Below are positions 30,164 to 43,026 of a stretch of DNA of 57,511 bases, one piece after another. The notes beneath the pieces were generated by a model that was given only the letters and a program-made list of their open reading frames with translations, did not search any database and was not told where the DNA came from. Position 1 is the stretch's first letter. Every line of letters begins with the position of its first letter. The DNA is taken from contig NBAY01000139.1 in assembly GCA_002794775.1 (NCBI GenBank), forward strand, positions 1 through 57,511, given 5' to 3'. Both the position numbers and the translations under genes were made by a program. Source of the stretch: Porodaedalea pini. Taxonomy: Eukaryota > Basidiomycota > Agaricomycetes > Hymenochaetales > Hymenochaetaceae.

Positions 30164-30646
30164 CTTTTAGATCCTGTGTATGGGTTGTTTAGGATCAGCA
30201 GTTCATTTGGGGATGTGTTTCCATTGAGTTATGAAGTAAATATGACCTCGGTATGAGCATGGGAAAAACCCGGTACATGTCGGTATGTGTTGGTATGCAT
30301 CAGTATGTGTCAGTACATGTTGGTATGCATCAATACTGTAAGGTGCTCCGGACCCAATGTGAGTGTTGGTACAGAGCCAGAATGAACAAGATAGCCACTC
30401 TGGTATGAGATGATAGCAATAGCAGAGACAAGAACAAGAACAAGGTAAGAGACAAGACTGAAGATGAGGTTGCCATGAAACAAACTGTTGTGGAGACTAA
30501 CTAGATGCATGGAAGCTGCCCTATCTGAAGGGAACTCTGCAGTAGTATTTCCTCCCTTGCTACCTACAACAGGGAAGTCCCTAAATACAAGGTGCAAGAG
30601 ATCTATCTACAAGAAAATTGTTCCAAAGTGAGTATAATGTGCATAC

Positions 30647-31073
30647 TGTTAGGTGAGAGTCCGGGAGATGACTCGGACTGGGCAGGCCTCAGCTGACTGT
30701 CATCTGGGACATACTATAACTTGAGTGGGGGCTTGGGACACACTTACTCAGGCTAGTTCATTGCAGAGGTAAGAGGATTAATACAATATATACTAATACA
30801 GGAGGGACAAGTCTCACCTAGGTCGTCGCAGAGGCAAGAGAAAAAGCAGAACAAGGAGTTCATGCGATTCCCAGCCCCTCTTATAGTGACAACCATGAGA
30901 CTATGTTATCTAAGATTACATAAAGGAGTGGAATGGAATGAATGAAGGTCAGGTGCAAGAGAGTGTGGGAAATGATTGAAAAGACGGTTAAATATAATGA
31001 AAAAGGGAGCGATTAAAGTAAAAGAAATGGTAAAAGGAAAATAAAAGAAAAGGTGAAGGTTCAAGTCCTAACA
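30647..31073 (-). repeat. 3' LTR of G3
   Basis: 427 bp, reverse orientation, ending toward the PPT (C-run) at 31074-31092. Confidence 0.92.
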
Positions 31074-31287
31074 TTACCCCCCCCCTCTCAAGGTTGGTCA
31101 TCCCGACCAACCAAGGTCACGGTCATCTGGCTCGGTGTCAATGTAGATTAGGCAAAGTTGTTGGCAAGGAATGTTGAGTTTTTGAGGGGCGCTGGGATGT
31201 TTTTGATAGAACTTGGTGATTGCCTCCTTTGCATTCTCGCCAAAGTCCGTCTCGGGTTGCCAGGTTGGTTTGTTGTATCTGACCCAC

Positions 31288-31711
31288 TGTTAGGCGGGAG
31301 TCCGGGAGACGACTCGGACTGGGCAGGTCTCGGCTGACTGTCGTCTGGGACGTGCTATACTCGAGCGTAGACTCGGGACACGCTTACTCAGGCTAGGTCA
31401 TCGCGGAGGTAAGAGGATTAATACAAGTCTGGACTAATACAAGGGGGACGAGTCTCACCTAGGTCGTCGTGGAGGTAAGAGGAAAAGCAGAACAAGGAGT
31501 TCATGCGATTCCTGAGACCTTATATAGTGACGACCATGAGACTATATTACCTAACATTACATAATGAGTGGGAATGGAATGAATGAAGGTCATGTGAAGG
31601 GAGTGTGGGGAGTGATTGGAAGGGTGATTAAAGATAATAAGAAGGAGCGGTTAAAAGAAGAGGAAAAGGGAAAGGGGAGTTAAAGAAAGGGTGAAAGTTT
31701 GAGTTCTGACA
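31288..31711 (-). repeat. 3' LTR of G2
   Basis: 424 bp; on the minus strand it starts TGTCAGAACTC directly after the pol stop codon and ends CCGCCTAACA. Confidence 0.95.
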
Positions 31712-34700
31712 TTACCCCCCCCTCAAGGTTGGGCGTCCCAACCAACCAAGATCGTGGTTGTCTGGCTCGGTGTCGATAAAGCATGGGTGAAGTCGTTGGC
31801 ACGGAATTTCGAGTTTTCGAGGGGCGCCGGGGTGTTTTCGATAGAATTCAGTGATCGCCTCCTTCGCGTTCTCGCCAAAGTCCATCTCGGGCTGCCACGT
31901 CGGTTCGTTGTAGCCAACCCACTTGACGAGGTATTGTAGCTTTCCTCGGTGCAGACGCGAGTCTAGGACTTCCTCAATCTTGTACTCTTCCTTGTTGTCA
32001 ACAATGTCAGGTGGCGGCGGCGGCTGTTGTTTCTGACTTTCAAAGGACGGTTCAACTGCGGGTTTCAGCAGGGCCTCATTGAAGACTGGGTGGACCTTTT
32101 TCCATCGCTTTGGGAGCTTGAGCTTGTATGCGCTCGCTCCCACCTTGTCGACGATCTCGAAGGGACCATACCACTTGTCCGCTAGCTTCTTCGTCGGCGA
32201 GTCTGTGCTGATGTTTTGCCCATCGAGGAAAATCTTGTCTCCAGCCTTGTACTCTACCGAAGCTCCTGCTGTCTGGTCATGGTAGCGCTTCATGTCCTCT
32301 GCCGCCTTGACCAGATTGTCCTTTGCTACGCAATGAGTCTCCTTGATGTGCTTCGCGAATTCTTCCGCCGACATGTTGGCAGAGGAAGTTCGTATGGTGT
32401 CGAAGCTCTTAGGGTGACGTCCGGTGTTCACGTAGAAGGGTGACATTTTTGTCGCCAAGTGTTCACGGTTATTGTAAGCAAACTCTGCGAGGGGGAGCCA
32501 GTCTTTCCAGTCTGATTGCCGGTGGTCAACAAAGAGTCGGAGATACTGTTCGAGCTCTTGGTTGACACGTTCTGTCTGACCATCTGTTTGTGGGTGGTAC
32601 GCGGTTGACGGGTTGCCTTCGATGTGCAGGAGGTTGTACAGCTCCTTCATCATCGACGCATTGAACTGCGTGCCTCGGTCGTGGATGATCTTCTTTGGTA
32701 GGCCATGGAGACGGAAGACGTGGTCGTGGTATAACTGAGCCATACCTTCTGCTGAAAATTTCGTCATCGTCGGGATCACATGCATCTGTTTCGAGAACCT
32801 GTCCACGAAGACGCAGATCGCGTTGTGTCCCTTAGAGTCTGGGAGCTCTCCAATTAGGTCGACCGTGACGATTTCCCAGGGACCTTCAGGGATTGCATTT
32901 GGATGAAGCGGCCTCGACCTGGACATTCTTAAGGCTTTCGTCCATTGACAATGGTCGCATCCTCGGATGTATGCTCGGGCATCAGAGAACATCGATACCC
33001 ACCAGAAATCGCGACGGACAAGCTCTACTGTCTTCGATGCTCCCAGATGACCGGCCAGTACCAAGTTGTGGCACTCTCGTAACACGGCCTCCTTCATCAT
33101 CGACGGAACGTATATCTTGCCTTTCATCTGCCACAACCCGTCGACTTCCATCATGTTCGTCGGCCTCTCCGACTCGTCCTGCGCCCTCTGCGCTTCACCC
33201 ACTTGTTCTACCACCTCATTGCGCGATGTTCGTACCACTCCACGGTTCAGCCACTTGTCCTTGATGAACATGATGCCGTCGTTGTCATCCTTGCCCTGAT
33301 CATAGCCCGCCATGCGTGACAGCAAGTTGGCCTTGCCCATCGTCTTCCCCGACTTGTGTTCGAGGTGGAAGTCGAATTCTTCGAGTTCGGTCCGCCAGCG
33401 AGCTTGACGATAGCTCAGCTTCTGCGCTGATCTGAAGTAGGTGAGGTTGGCGTGGTCAGACCAGATTTCAATCTTGTGGCGAGCGCCAAGGAGGTACTGC
33501 CGCCACTCCTTGAGCGCTGAAACGATTGCGAGCATCTCCTTGTCGTAGATCTCGTAGTTTCGTTCCGCTGGTTCGAGTGCCTCTGATCTGTAGGCGATCA
33601 CCCTCCACTTTCCTTCCTGCTTCTGCAACAACACACCGCCGAGTGCAAAGTTTGACGAGTCCGCCTCCACGCGGAAAGGGCCTTCGTCGTTGGCGATGGC
33701 TAGGACTGGAGGTGAGCAGAGACGTCGTCTCAGCTCCTCGAATGCTTCCTGCTGTTTGGTCTCCCATACCCAGTCCCTCTTGCCTGTTAACGATGTTAAC
33801 GGCCGGACCACCTTGCTGTAGTCCTTAATAAACCGTCTCAGCCAGTTTCCCATGCCGAGGAACTGTTGCAGTTCCTTGAGGTTTCGTGGAACAGGCCAGT
33901 TCGCAATCGCGTCCGTCTTCGCCAGGTCAGCCCTGATCTCGCCATTGCCAATGATGTGACCGAGGTACTTGACAACTTTGGCATCAAATTCGCACTTCTC
34001 TGGCTTCAGGTATAGGCCGTTTTCTCGGAGGATCTGGAGTACGCGCCTCGATGTGTCGATATGCTCCTTGATGGTTTCTGAGAGGATTAGGATGTCATCA
34101 AGGTATACAATGATCAAGTTAGCGTAGATCAGCTCCTTGAAGATGTGGTTAACAAAAGCCTGGAATGTGGCCGGTGCATTGCAAAGGCCAAAGAACATGA
34201 CCGTTGGTTCGAAGAGGCCCATGTTCATGCAAAATGCTGCTTTCCATTCGTCACCCTCGCGGATCTGGATATTGTAGTACCCCCAGTGAAGGTCAAGCTT
34301 AGTGATGTACTTCGCCTTCTTGACTTTATCGACGAGTTCGTCGATGAGAGGGAGAGGATACTTGTTCTTGATCGTACCATCATTGAGCTTACGGTAATCC
34401 TGGATTGGGCGTAGCGATTTGTTGGCTTTCTTAATGAAGAAGAAAGGTGACGCCATGGGCAATATCGATTGTTGGATGCGACCAGACTTCAAGTTTTCAT
34501 CGAGGAAGTCCTTGAGCGACTGTTGCTCTGTTGGCGTGAGCGGGTAGATCTTACAGTCGCTCGGTTTGAAGTCAGGCTTCAAGTCGATGACATGATCCCA
34601 GGGTCGGTGTTCCGGCAGCTTCTCGAAGCCTTTTTCACTGAAAACGTCGGCGTAGTCGTTGAGGTATGCGGGCCAGGACATCTTGTCCATTCGCGTCTCA

Positions 34701-35206
34701 TTCACCCTCCTCATCTGTTCCACCACCTCCTTCACCTTGCCTAGGTCTTCCACCGGCTCCCTCTTGATTGTGCATTCCTCTGGACAGCGAGTGAATTCAA
34801 TCGAACCCGTTTTCCAGTCGACCTCGGGGTTATGACATTGAAGCCAGTCATACCCCAGGAATATGTTTGACAATGCTAGGGATGTTACCGCAAGGACGAT
34901 CCTTTCCTCGTGGTGGCCGATCATGAGCTCAACTTCGACGTATTCTTCGATCAGCCCAGCCTCGTTGTGCGTGCCGTCGGCGTTGAGTACTGCGAGGGGT
35001 CGGATGTAATGCTTGGTCTCCAACCCATACCGTTCGACGAACCTCATGTCGATGCACGATCCTGTACACCCCGAGTCCACAAGGGCGTGCACGTCCACTT
35101 CTCTCACTTCGCCTGCTACGCTCTGTCCGATGTTCAGGAGAAGGTCCAGCTGGCATCCGCCAGTTCCTCTCATGAACAGTTGCTCATACTCCTCATCCTT
35201 ATTCAC
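31712..35206 (-). CDS. pol: G2 Pol polyprotein (PR-RT-RH-IN-chromodomain)
   Basis: An uninterrupted frame. From about residue 50 it contains an aspartic protease (DSGCTGS), reverse transcriptase with YLDDILIL (about 34100), RNase H (EADSSNFALGG, then YEIYDKEMLAIV), and an integrase zinc domain (HNLVLAGHLGASKT, CDHCQ). The integrase core has Asp in VDLIGELP, Asp in HDRGTQFNA and Glu in DGQTERVNQEL. A GPY/F module (KWYGPFEIVDKVG) and a chromodomain (YKIEEVLDSRLHRGK, VKWVGYNEPTWQPEMDF) follow. All catalytic residues I can check are present. The frame is open up to about 35305 without an ATG; the coordinate used begins at a GTG, and the first ATG follows EQLF. Pol lies in the -1 frame relative to gag, with stops between, so its expression route is unclear. 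Confidence 0.93.
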   Translation of the reverse strand: MNKDEEYEQLFMRGTGGCQLDLLLNIGQSVAGEVREVDVHALVDSGCTGSCIDMRFVERYGLETKHYIRPLAVLNADGTHNEAGLIEEYVEVELMIGHHEERIVLAVTSLALSNIFLGYDWLQCHNPEVDWKTGSIEFTRCPEECTIKREPVEDLGKVKEVVEQMRRVNETRMDKMSWPAYLNDYADVFSEKGFEKLPEHRPWDHVIDLKPDFKPSDCKIYPLTPTEQQSLKDFLDENLKSGRIQQSILPMASPFFFIKKANKSLRPIQDYRKLNDGTIKNKYPLPLIDELVDKVKKAKYITKLDLHWGYYNIQIREGDEWKAAFCMNMGLFEPTVMFFGLCNAPATFQAFVNHIFKELIYANLIIVYLDDILILSETIKEHIDTSRRVLQILRENGLYLKPEKCEFDAKVVKYLGHIIGNGEIRADLAKTDAIANWPVPRNLKELQQFLGMGNWLRRFIKDYSKVVRPLTSLTGKRDWVWETKQQEAFEELRRRLCSPPVLAIANDEGPFRVEADSSNFALGGVLLQKQEGKWRVIAYRSEALEPAERNYEIYDKEMLAIVSALKEWRQYLLGARHKIEIWSDHANLTYFRSAQKLSYRQARWRTELEEFDFHLEHKSGKTMGKANLLSRMAGYDQGKDDNDGIMFIKDKWLNRGVVRTSRNEVVEQVGEAQRAQDESERPTNMMEVDGLWQMKGKIYVPSMMKEAVLRECHNLVLAGHLGASKTVELVRRDFWWVSMFSDARAYIRGCDHCQWTKALRMSRSRPLHPNAIPEGPWEIVTVDLIGELPDSKGHNAICVFVDRFSKQMHVIPTMTKFSAEGMAQLYHDHVFRLHGLPKKIIHDRGTQFNASMMKELYNLLHIEGNPSTAYHPQTDGQTERVNQELEQYLRLFVDHRQSDWKDWLPLAEFAYNNREHLATKMSPFYVNTGRHPKSFDTIRTSSANMSAEEFAKHIKETHCVAKDNLVKAAEDMKRYHDQTAGASVEYKAGDKIFLDGQNISTDSPTKKLADKWYGPFEIVDKVGASAYKLKLPKRWKKVHPVFNEALLKPAVEPSFESQKQQPPPPPDIVDNKEEYKIEEVLDSRLHRGKLQYLVKWVGYNEPTWQPEMDFGENAKEAITEFYRKHPGAPRKLEIPCQRLHPCFIDTEPDNHDLGWLGRPTLRGG

Positions 35207-35337
35207 ACCGGTGGGGACTTCGTAACTGGAAAAACCATCGACATCGTTTGCATCTACGTATTGTACAGACGGTTGGTTATATTTTAGCGAATCCGGATTC
35301 GAAGTCCCTTGTTCTTCTCAGTCAGTCGCCCCAGTGG

Positions 35338-37000
35338 CTACGCCTGACCACTCGCAAAACCCTGCGAGTCGACGACCTCTTCGTCATCACCTTCCTCCTC
35401 CACAGTCAACCTCTGAGTGTCTACGACTTCCTCGAAGGCCGATTCCTTCATCACGCCGAGCTTGTCGGCGAGGATACGGTGTTCGCCTGGCACCATTAGT
35501 TCTAGCATGCACTGGATGATCGGTTTCCCCTGCGGGCACTTGTTCTTAAAGTGGTCCAGCCCGCCGCAAATCCAGCACGCGCGTCTTCGTTGCGCCTCGT
35601 TCATCGAGACGTCCATTGGCTGACCAGCACCTCCAAAAGTGACGCCAGTCGCATTGCACTTGTCGACATGGGGGGCTGCGAACGGACGGCGGATGGGCAG
35701 CGCCTGCTGTTGCTGTGGGCGCATGGGGGGTAGGGTACGGCCTCGTTGGATGGCGTGGATCTGCTGTTCGCCACGATTGATTTCGACAGCCTTCTTTTTC
35801 CAGTCTTCGTACTTCGTTGGGACCGGCATCGACCTTAGCACTCCACGGACCACCTCGATGTTCATAGCGTGCTTTAGGCAGTCGCAGATGACACCATCGT
35901 CTGTCAGTTCCACTGCTTTGATAATTACATCGAGGTCTTGGAAGAACTCGTCAGCAGAGAGGTCCTTCTGGACTTTTTCTTGGAACTTCTTCAATGCCTT
36001 CTCCTTTCTGTTTGGGTCGTTGAAGGAGGCATCCAGTCATTCCTGGAACCTTGCCCAGCTATCCGTGAAGCTCACAACGCCACTCGTCGTGAACTCCTGA
36101 ACGTAGTTCTGCGCCCACGTCGACGCGTTGCCACCCTTGAGATAGGAGAGCGCGACATAGATCTTGCTTGACAATGAGGGGTACCTTGTGGGGTTCGCCA
36201 ATACGAAGAGTAGGACTTCGCGCTTGAAGTCGAGGTAATCGTCACCACCAGCGAATTCATGTGGCTGGGCGACGTCAATGTTGGGGGGGGAGCATTTGAG
36301 GTTTGCGTAGCGGGGGCATTCGCCGCTTGTTGAGTAAAGGCCGCAGCGATTAATGCCGCGAGCTCTCGTTGTTGTTGTTGGGTGAAACCTGTAGACGTCA
36401 ACATCGTCGGTGCTGGCGTGTGGGACAGGTGTTCGGGAGGTGTCAGCGGTGATGAGTCTCTACGGGGCGTACGATAACCTCCTGGTTCACTTGGGAGGAT
36501 GACCGACGAGGTTGAAACCGTCGGTGATAATGGCGCGCGTTGAGTTCTAGGCGCCCACTGAACTCGCTGAGCTTGCTCATTAGTCGAGTACCAAGCGTGT
36601 CTAATGTCGCTCCACCAGAGGTCGTGGGTGACGTTCTCGCTGTCGGTTATGATGTACGAAGCGCGGTCAGGGTCAAACCGTGACGATGAGGGTAGCGCCT
36701 GCTGTTGTTCCTCTGTGAGATCTATTTTGACTAGACTGGAGGGGGAACAGGGATGGGCTGTGAGTTCGATACAGGGTTACGCCAACGTTGAGTGGGTTCG
36801 TTGGCGAAGTTGATGACAAGGCGGTAGGAGCCGAGCGAGATCACAAATGAGATTGTCATCGAGGCTTGTACTCGTCTAGTTACCCATGTGCATGTCAGGT
36901 GCGTGCTCCACCAGAGGCTAATCCGGAGAGCCAGGGTCGGGAAAGGTTGGATGGAGAGATTACGTAATACACAAATGTCCGAAAACATCCGGGCAGGGTT
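35338..37000 (-). pseudogene. gag: G2 gag
   Basis: It has the same parts as G1 gag. The first exon (about 36960-36781) ends EPTQRW, followed by a 59-nt intron (36780-36722), LTEEQQQALPSS, TGFTQQQQRELAAL, the capsid-like region, knuckle CWICGGLDHFKNKC (about 35580-35540) and an end in GFASGQA. Breaks: a run of eight C where G1 has six (about 36283-36290) shifts the frame, and TGA at 36039-36037 stands where G5 has TGG (Trp). The same TGA occurs in G1. The remaining frame from 35994 to 35338 is open. Confidence 0.75.
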
Positions 37001-37127
37001 GAGGGTTGTTGTTTATGGGGGTTTACACGTCAGGTCCTTTGAGGGGAGCACTCCTCTAGGCTGAGTGAAGGCGAGTTGACAGCGATGACGTATGCTGGGG
37101 ATGAGCCTGGGTGGGGTTCTGCTTTTA

Positions 37128-37551
37128 TGTTAGGCGGGAGTCCGGGAGACGACTCGGACTGGGCAGGTCTCGGCTGACTGTCGTCTGGGATGTGCTATAC
37201 TCGAGCATAGACTCGGGACACGCTTACTCAGGCTAGGTCATCGCGGAGGTAAGAGGATTAATACAAGTCTGGACTAATACAAGGGGGACGAGTCTCACCT
37301 AGGTCGTCGTGGAGGTAAGAGGAAAAGCAGAACAAGGAGTTCATGCGATTCCTGAGACCTTATATAGTGATGACCGTGAGACTATATTACCTAACATTAC
37401 ATAACAAGTGGGAATGGAACGAATGAAGGTCATGTGAAGGGAGTGTGGGGAGTGATTGGAAGGGTGATTAAAGATAATAAGAAGGAGCGGTTAAAAGAAG
37501 AGGAAAAGGGAAAGGGGAGTTAAAGAAAGGGTGAAAGTTCAAGTTCTGACA
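37128..37551 (-). repeat. 5' LTR of G2
   Basis: 424 bp. TATATAAG and GTTCTGCTTTT lie in the same spacing as in G1 (minus strand, 37333-37323). Confidence 0.95.
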
Positions 37552-40500
37552 CCCACTTGACAAGGTACTGTAGTTTCCCTTGGTGCAGACGTGAGTCAAT
37601 GACTTCCACAACCTCGTACTTCTCCTCATTGTTGATGATGTCTGGTGGTGGTGGTGGTGGCTGTTTCTGACTCTAGAAAGATGGTTCTATGGTGGGTTTC
37701 AGCAAGGCCTCATTGAAGACAGGGTCGACCTTCTTCCATCATTTCAGGAGTTTGAGCTTGTACATGCTTGCTCCAATCTTGTCAACAATGTTGAAAGGAC
37801 TGTACCATTTGTCAGCAAATTTCTTTGTGGGTGAGTCCATGCTGATGTTTTGTCCATCAAGAAAGACCTTGTCCCTGGCCTTGTATTCCACCAATGCTCC
37901 TGCTGTCCAGTCATGGTAGCATTTCATGTCCTCAGCTGCCTTGACCAGGTTCTCCTTTGTGACACAATGAGTCTCCTTGATGTGTTTCGCAAATTCTTCT
38001 GCCAACATGTTGGCAGAGGAGGTTCACATTGTGTTGAAGCTTATGGGGTGATGTCCTGTATTCATGTAGAAGGGAGACATCTTTGTTGCCAAGTGCTCAT
38101 GGTTGTTATATGCGAACTCTGCAAGCAGGAGCCAATCCTTCCAGTCCAATTGCCAATGGTTGACAAAGAGTCGAAGATACTGCTCAAGCTCTTGGTTAAT
38201 GCATTCCATCTGACCGTCCATCTGCAGGTGGTACGCCATCAACAGGTTCCCTTCGATGTGCAGGAGTTTATACAGCTCCTTCATCATTGAGGCATCGAAC
38301 TGTGTGCCATGGTCATGGATGATTTTCTTAGGTAGACCATATAGATGAAAGATGTGATCCCAGTACAGTTGAGCCATGCCTTCAGCCAAAAGCTTTGTTG
38401 TCATCAGGATCAAGTGTATCTGCTTCAAGAATCTGTCCATGAAGATACAGATAGCATTGTGTCTCTTCAAGTCTGGGAGTTCTCCAATGAGATCAACCAT
38501 GACAATCTCCCAAGGACCCTCAGGAACCACGTTCAGGTGGAGTGGTCTTGACCTTGATGTCCTAAGCGCCTTTGTTCATTGGCAACAGTCACAGCCTCAG
38601 ACATACAATCTCACATCTGAGAACATTGAGGCCCACCAGAAGTTGCGACATACAAGCTTCACCATTTTCAATGCTCCAGGATGTCCTGCCAGGATGGAGT
38701 CATGGCACTCTCACAGCACCAATTCCTTCAATATCAATGGAATGTATACCTTTCCCTTCATCTGCCACAGTCCATCAACTTCTGTCAGTCCTGTCGGCCT
38801 CTCCAACTCATCCTGTGCCCTCTGCACTTCACCCACCCTTTCCAACACCTCATTACATGATGTTCTCACCACTCCACAATTCAACTACTTTCCCTTGATG
38901 AACACAATGCTGTCATTATCATCCTTGCCTTCATTGTAGCCCACCTTGCATGACAGCAGGTCTGCCTTGCCCATTGTCTTCCCCAACTTGTGTTCAAGGT
39001 AGAAGTTGAATTCTTCAAGTTCTGTCTGCCAGCAAGCTTGATGATAGCTCAGCTTCTGCACTGACCTAAAATACATGAGGTTGGCATGGTCAGACCAGAT
39101 CTCAATCTTGTGATGGGCACCAAGAAGGTACTGTCTCCACTCCTTGAGTGCCAAAACAATTGCGAGCATCTCCTTGTCATAGATCTCATAGTTTTGTTCT
39201 GCAAGCAGGAGTACCTCTGACCTGTAGGTGATGACCCTCCACTTGCTTTCCTGCTTCTGCAACAACATGCCTCTGAGTGCAAAGCTCACCAAGTCCACCT
39301 CTATGTGGAAAGGGCCCTCATTGTTGGTGATTGCCAGGACTGGAGGTGAGCTGAGGTGATGCTTCAGCTCCTTGAACACTTCCTGCTATTTGGTCTCCCA
39401 TACCCAGCCCTTTTTTCCCATCAGCGATGTTAGCAGTTGGACCACCTTGCTGTAGTCCTTGATAAATCACCTTAGTCAGTTGCCCATGCCAAGGAACTTT
39501 TGAAGTTCCTTCAGGTTGCATGGAGTAGGCCAGCTAGTGATCACTTCTGTCTTTGCCAGGTCAGCCTTAAGCTCGCCATTACCGATGATGTGACCGAGAT
39601 ATTTAATGACCTTGACATCAAACTCACATTTCTCTGGTTTCAGGTAGGGGCTGTTCTCTCGAAGGATCTGAAGTACACACCTTGATGTCTCAATGTGTTC
39701 CTCTATAGTTTCAGAGAGGATAGGAATGTTGTTGAGATAAATGATGATCAGGTTTGCATATATCAGGTCCTTGAAGATGTGGTTTATGAATGCCTGGAAC
39801 ATTGCCAGCACATTACAAAAACTGAAAAACATCACTGTTGGTTCAAAGAGACCCATGTTCATGTGGAACACTGCCTTCCATTCATCACCTTCACAGATCC
39901 AGATGTTGTAGTATCCCCAGCAAAGGTCAAGTTTGGTGATAAACTTTGCCTTCTTGACCTTGTTGACAAGCTCATCGATGAGGGGGAGAGGGTACTTATT
40001 CTTTATCATACCTTCATTGAGCTTCCAGTAATCCTGAATTGGGTATAGGGACTTGTCAGCCTTCTTGATGAAAAAGAAGGGAGAAGCCATTGGCGAAATC
40101 GATTTGCATATCCTGCCAGATTTCAGGTTCTTGTCAAGGAAGTCCTTCAATGACTGTTGTTCTGTCAGTGTCAGCAGATAGATCTTGTAGTCACTAGGCT
40201 TAAAGTCAGGCTTCAGGTTGATGACATGGTCCCAGGGTTGATGTTCTGGTAGCTTCTCAAATCCTTTCTCTGAGAAGACATCAGCATAGTCATTGAAATA
40301 TGCGGGCCAGGATGCCTTGTCCATTTGCACTTCTTGCACCCTCCTCATCTCTTCCACCTCACTCTTCTTTATCATGCACTCAGTTGGGCAATGGGTGAAT
40401 TCAATTGAACCCAACAACCAGTTGATCTCAGGGTTATGTTGTTGAAGCCAGTCATAGCCTAGGAAGATATTTGACAATGCGAGTGATGTCACTGCAAGCA

Positions 40501-40651
40501 CAATCTTTTCCTTATGGTGTCTGATGATCAATTCAACATTGATGTATTTTTTGATCAAGCCGGCTTTGTTAGGTGTGCCATCAGCATTGAGCACCATGAG
40601 GGGATGAATGTAGCATTTCGTCTCCAGTCCATATCATTCTACGAAGCCCAC

Positions 40652-42105
40652 TATTGTGATGCAGACTCTTTTGTGGACCGAACAGTTGACTCGAGGGCGA
40701 ATCTATATTCTTCCCAAGGGAGACTGTGGTGACTTGATAGTTGAGGAAGGACAACCAAATAGAAACAGAGTGATCGAACATTTGAAATGGTGGCTCTCCT
40801 GGTCCAGAGGCTTTGCCAAATTGCTCAGATTCATTAGAATCGAGCTCCCAATGCAGACCCTGTGACTTGAATGGTTGAAGTCTGAAGTTGAGGTAGGTGT
40901 GGGGCTGTGTCAATCTTCTTCAAGTGGTTTACATCTCCGGACGATGCTTGTCAAGCATTCGAACGGGCTCAAAAACGTGCTCAAATACCCTTATATGTGT
41001 TCCAACATGCTCAATTGGCTCCTTAGTAGATAACAAATGTGTAGGGTGATGGGGATATGCAGTTATGGTACCCTGTTGGGTGTGCCTGGGGCTCAAAGGC
41101 TTGGAATATCGACTTTGAGCATATGTGCCAAATTGAACACACTGTTTGAGCAGTCGAGGAGGTTTGATAGAGCTGAGCAGAGACAATCTGAAGGTGTGGA
41201 TGACTTATGGGACTCGAAATGTGTACTGTGGAGTGAGCTGGGGGCTGTATTCCCTCTGTAGAATGAGTACAAAGGTGTGCACTATTTATACTGTAGGTGA
41301 AACGAGCTCGGTACTGAAGTCAAACATACATATGGAGGTAGAAGAGTGTGTGCAGTACACAAACGAGTCAGAATAATCATGTGTTTGGGATGAAATGACT
41401 CGAGTCCATGACAAATCATGGACTCGAAGGGGAATAATGATTCAACATCAACGAAGAGACCAATGAAACCAAGCAACTTATCATGTATGCTCCAAACAAC
41501 TCCGCTTGAATGTCCCCAAATGTCCCTAAGGGCATGATGGCGATGAATGCACATCATGGGAGTGATAGACAATGATAAATAATGCTTGAACAGCATGGAG
41601 AACCCAGGGAACAACAGAATCCGGTTGTTTGAGCATCATACATTGACCATTGACAGCCTGAGAACCGTTCAAGCAACCCATGCTCACATACCACACTTTC
41701 CCTGTCCCCAAATGTGTGATCCAGCTGTGCTACAAGCATTCAAACAAGTGAATATGAAGTGGAAAGAGTGCTTGAGTGCGTATATAGTGGGATATGGAAT
41801 GAATATAAAGGAAATGAAGTATTTGAGTGTGAATAGGAAGTGGTATGAGTGTTAGAATGGGTGTATGAAAGTATTTCAAAGGTATTTATGAGGTTACTAA
41901 GGGACAATATGAGAGCTTTGAAGGTATATTGACACTCAAATGGCTGAGTGTGACCATTCAAGCACGTGAAATGCGAAGTGTAAGATAGACAGTGATGAAA
42001 CAAAGTGCTTGACCATATTTATGGGGTGTGTATCTGTATATAATAATAAATAAAGTGGGTGGTATGCTGGGATGGCTGACACCTAAGCACGAATCAAGCA
42101 CTACA
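40652..42105 (-). repeat. Solo LTR B2 (family B)
   Basis: 1454 bp, reverse orientation relative to B1. TSD CCAC (40648-40651) and CCGC (42106-42109): an original CCGC with one side decayed. Removing it restores the G3 pol frame spacing as in G1, G2 and G5. Confidence 0.85.
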
Positions 42106-42150
42106 CCGCATTGATGCATGATCCAGTACACCCCAAATCCATGAGTGCGT

Positions 42151-43026
42151 TGTAGAGCCGTGACGATCATCCCATCACCACCGATCAATTCAGAAGTGTT
42201 TGAGAACCAATTCCAACGTGTACTGATCAGTACCGGATGGAACCCGATCGGTCTGGTTTTGAATCAGAACCTCATGATCGCATCAGCAACACGTTACGAG
42301 ATCTCTGAAAGCAGACTGGAACATACCAGAGATCTTAACTGGATGATCAGGGACGCGGTCACATGGAGCATACAGCCAAGATGTGTACCGGACTGCTGTC
42401 TGATGATGGGAGCCACGTACCGATTGGACGATCTGAGTTCTGGTGGAGCTCCAGTATGGTCGGACGCGATGTGGACGTTTTTCCTCTTTATGATTTATGT
42501 TTTCCCTATGTTCTTCTGATTTCTATGTTTTCTAAGCACACTTCTATGACCTATGACTGTTCCTTTTGACTCCTCTATGTTTCAACTGATATGCACATTA
42601 TGCCTGTATGGAAATTATTAACTGTAGATAGATCTTTGGACTTAGTACAAATAGGCATCTCATGTCATAGGTAGAAGGCAAGTTAGTTCTACTGCAGAGT
42701 GTCCCTCAGACAGGGTACTTGAGTGCGATTCACCTTAGTTCTCATAAACTTTGTAGTTGTCCCGTCTTAGTCTTCATCTCTTGTGTCTCGAAACCGTCTC
42801 TCGTCTCTTGCTCTTTACTTCGAACCTCGACGTTACAGTATTCACATCATACCGGTGTCGGATATCTGTGCATTCTGCCTCCATACCAGTCCAGCATATA
42901 CTTGACTGGAGTTTCCAACCTAAGTTTCGATATCAACACGTACCGTCAACCCCTAACCTCCCAGAACACACGATCATGTCCCCAAAAGGACCACTGATCC
43001 CAGACACCCCTAAGTCAGGATCTACA
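42151..43026 (+). repeat. Solo LTR C2 (family C)
   Basis: 876 bp from TGTAGAGCCG to GGATCTACA. TSD GCGT (42147-42150) and GTGT (43027-43030), again one CG decay apart. It lies only 42 bp from B2 in the protease codons of G3. Confidence 0.88.

Larger units (their letters stand above)
31288..37551 (-). mobile_element. G2: Ty3/Gypsy chromovirus with intact pol
   Basis: 6264 bp with CCCAC at 31283-31287 and 37552-37556, inside the chromodomain codons of G3. The LTRs are 424 bp each and very similar. It has the self-priming PBS (37116-37126 against 37323-37333), gag with a TGA and a poly-C frameshift, a complete pol frame, and a PPT overlapping the pol stop. High CG content compared with G3 shows that it is younger. 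Confidence 0.95.

Noticed and set aside
41282..42003. Short frames within B2 and B1 as coding
   Set aside because: B1 and B2 differ by frame-breaking changes and have LTR structure; no protein similarity.
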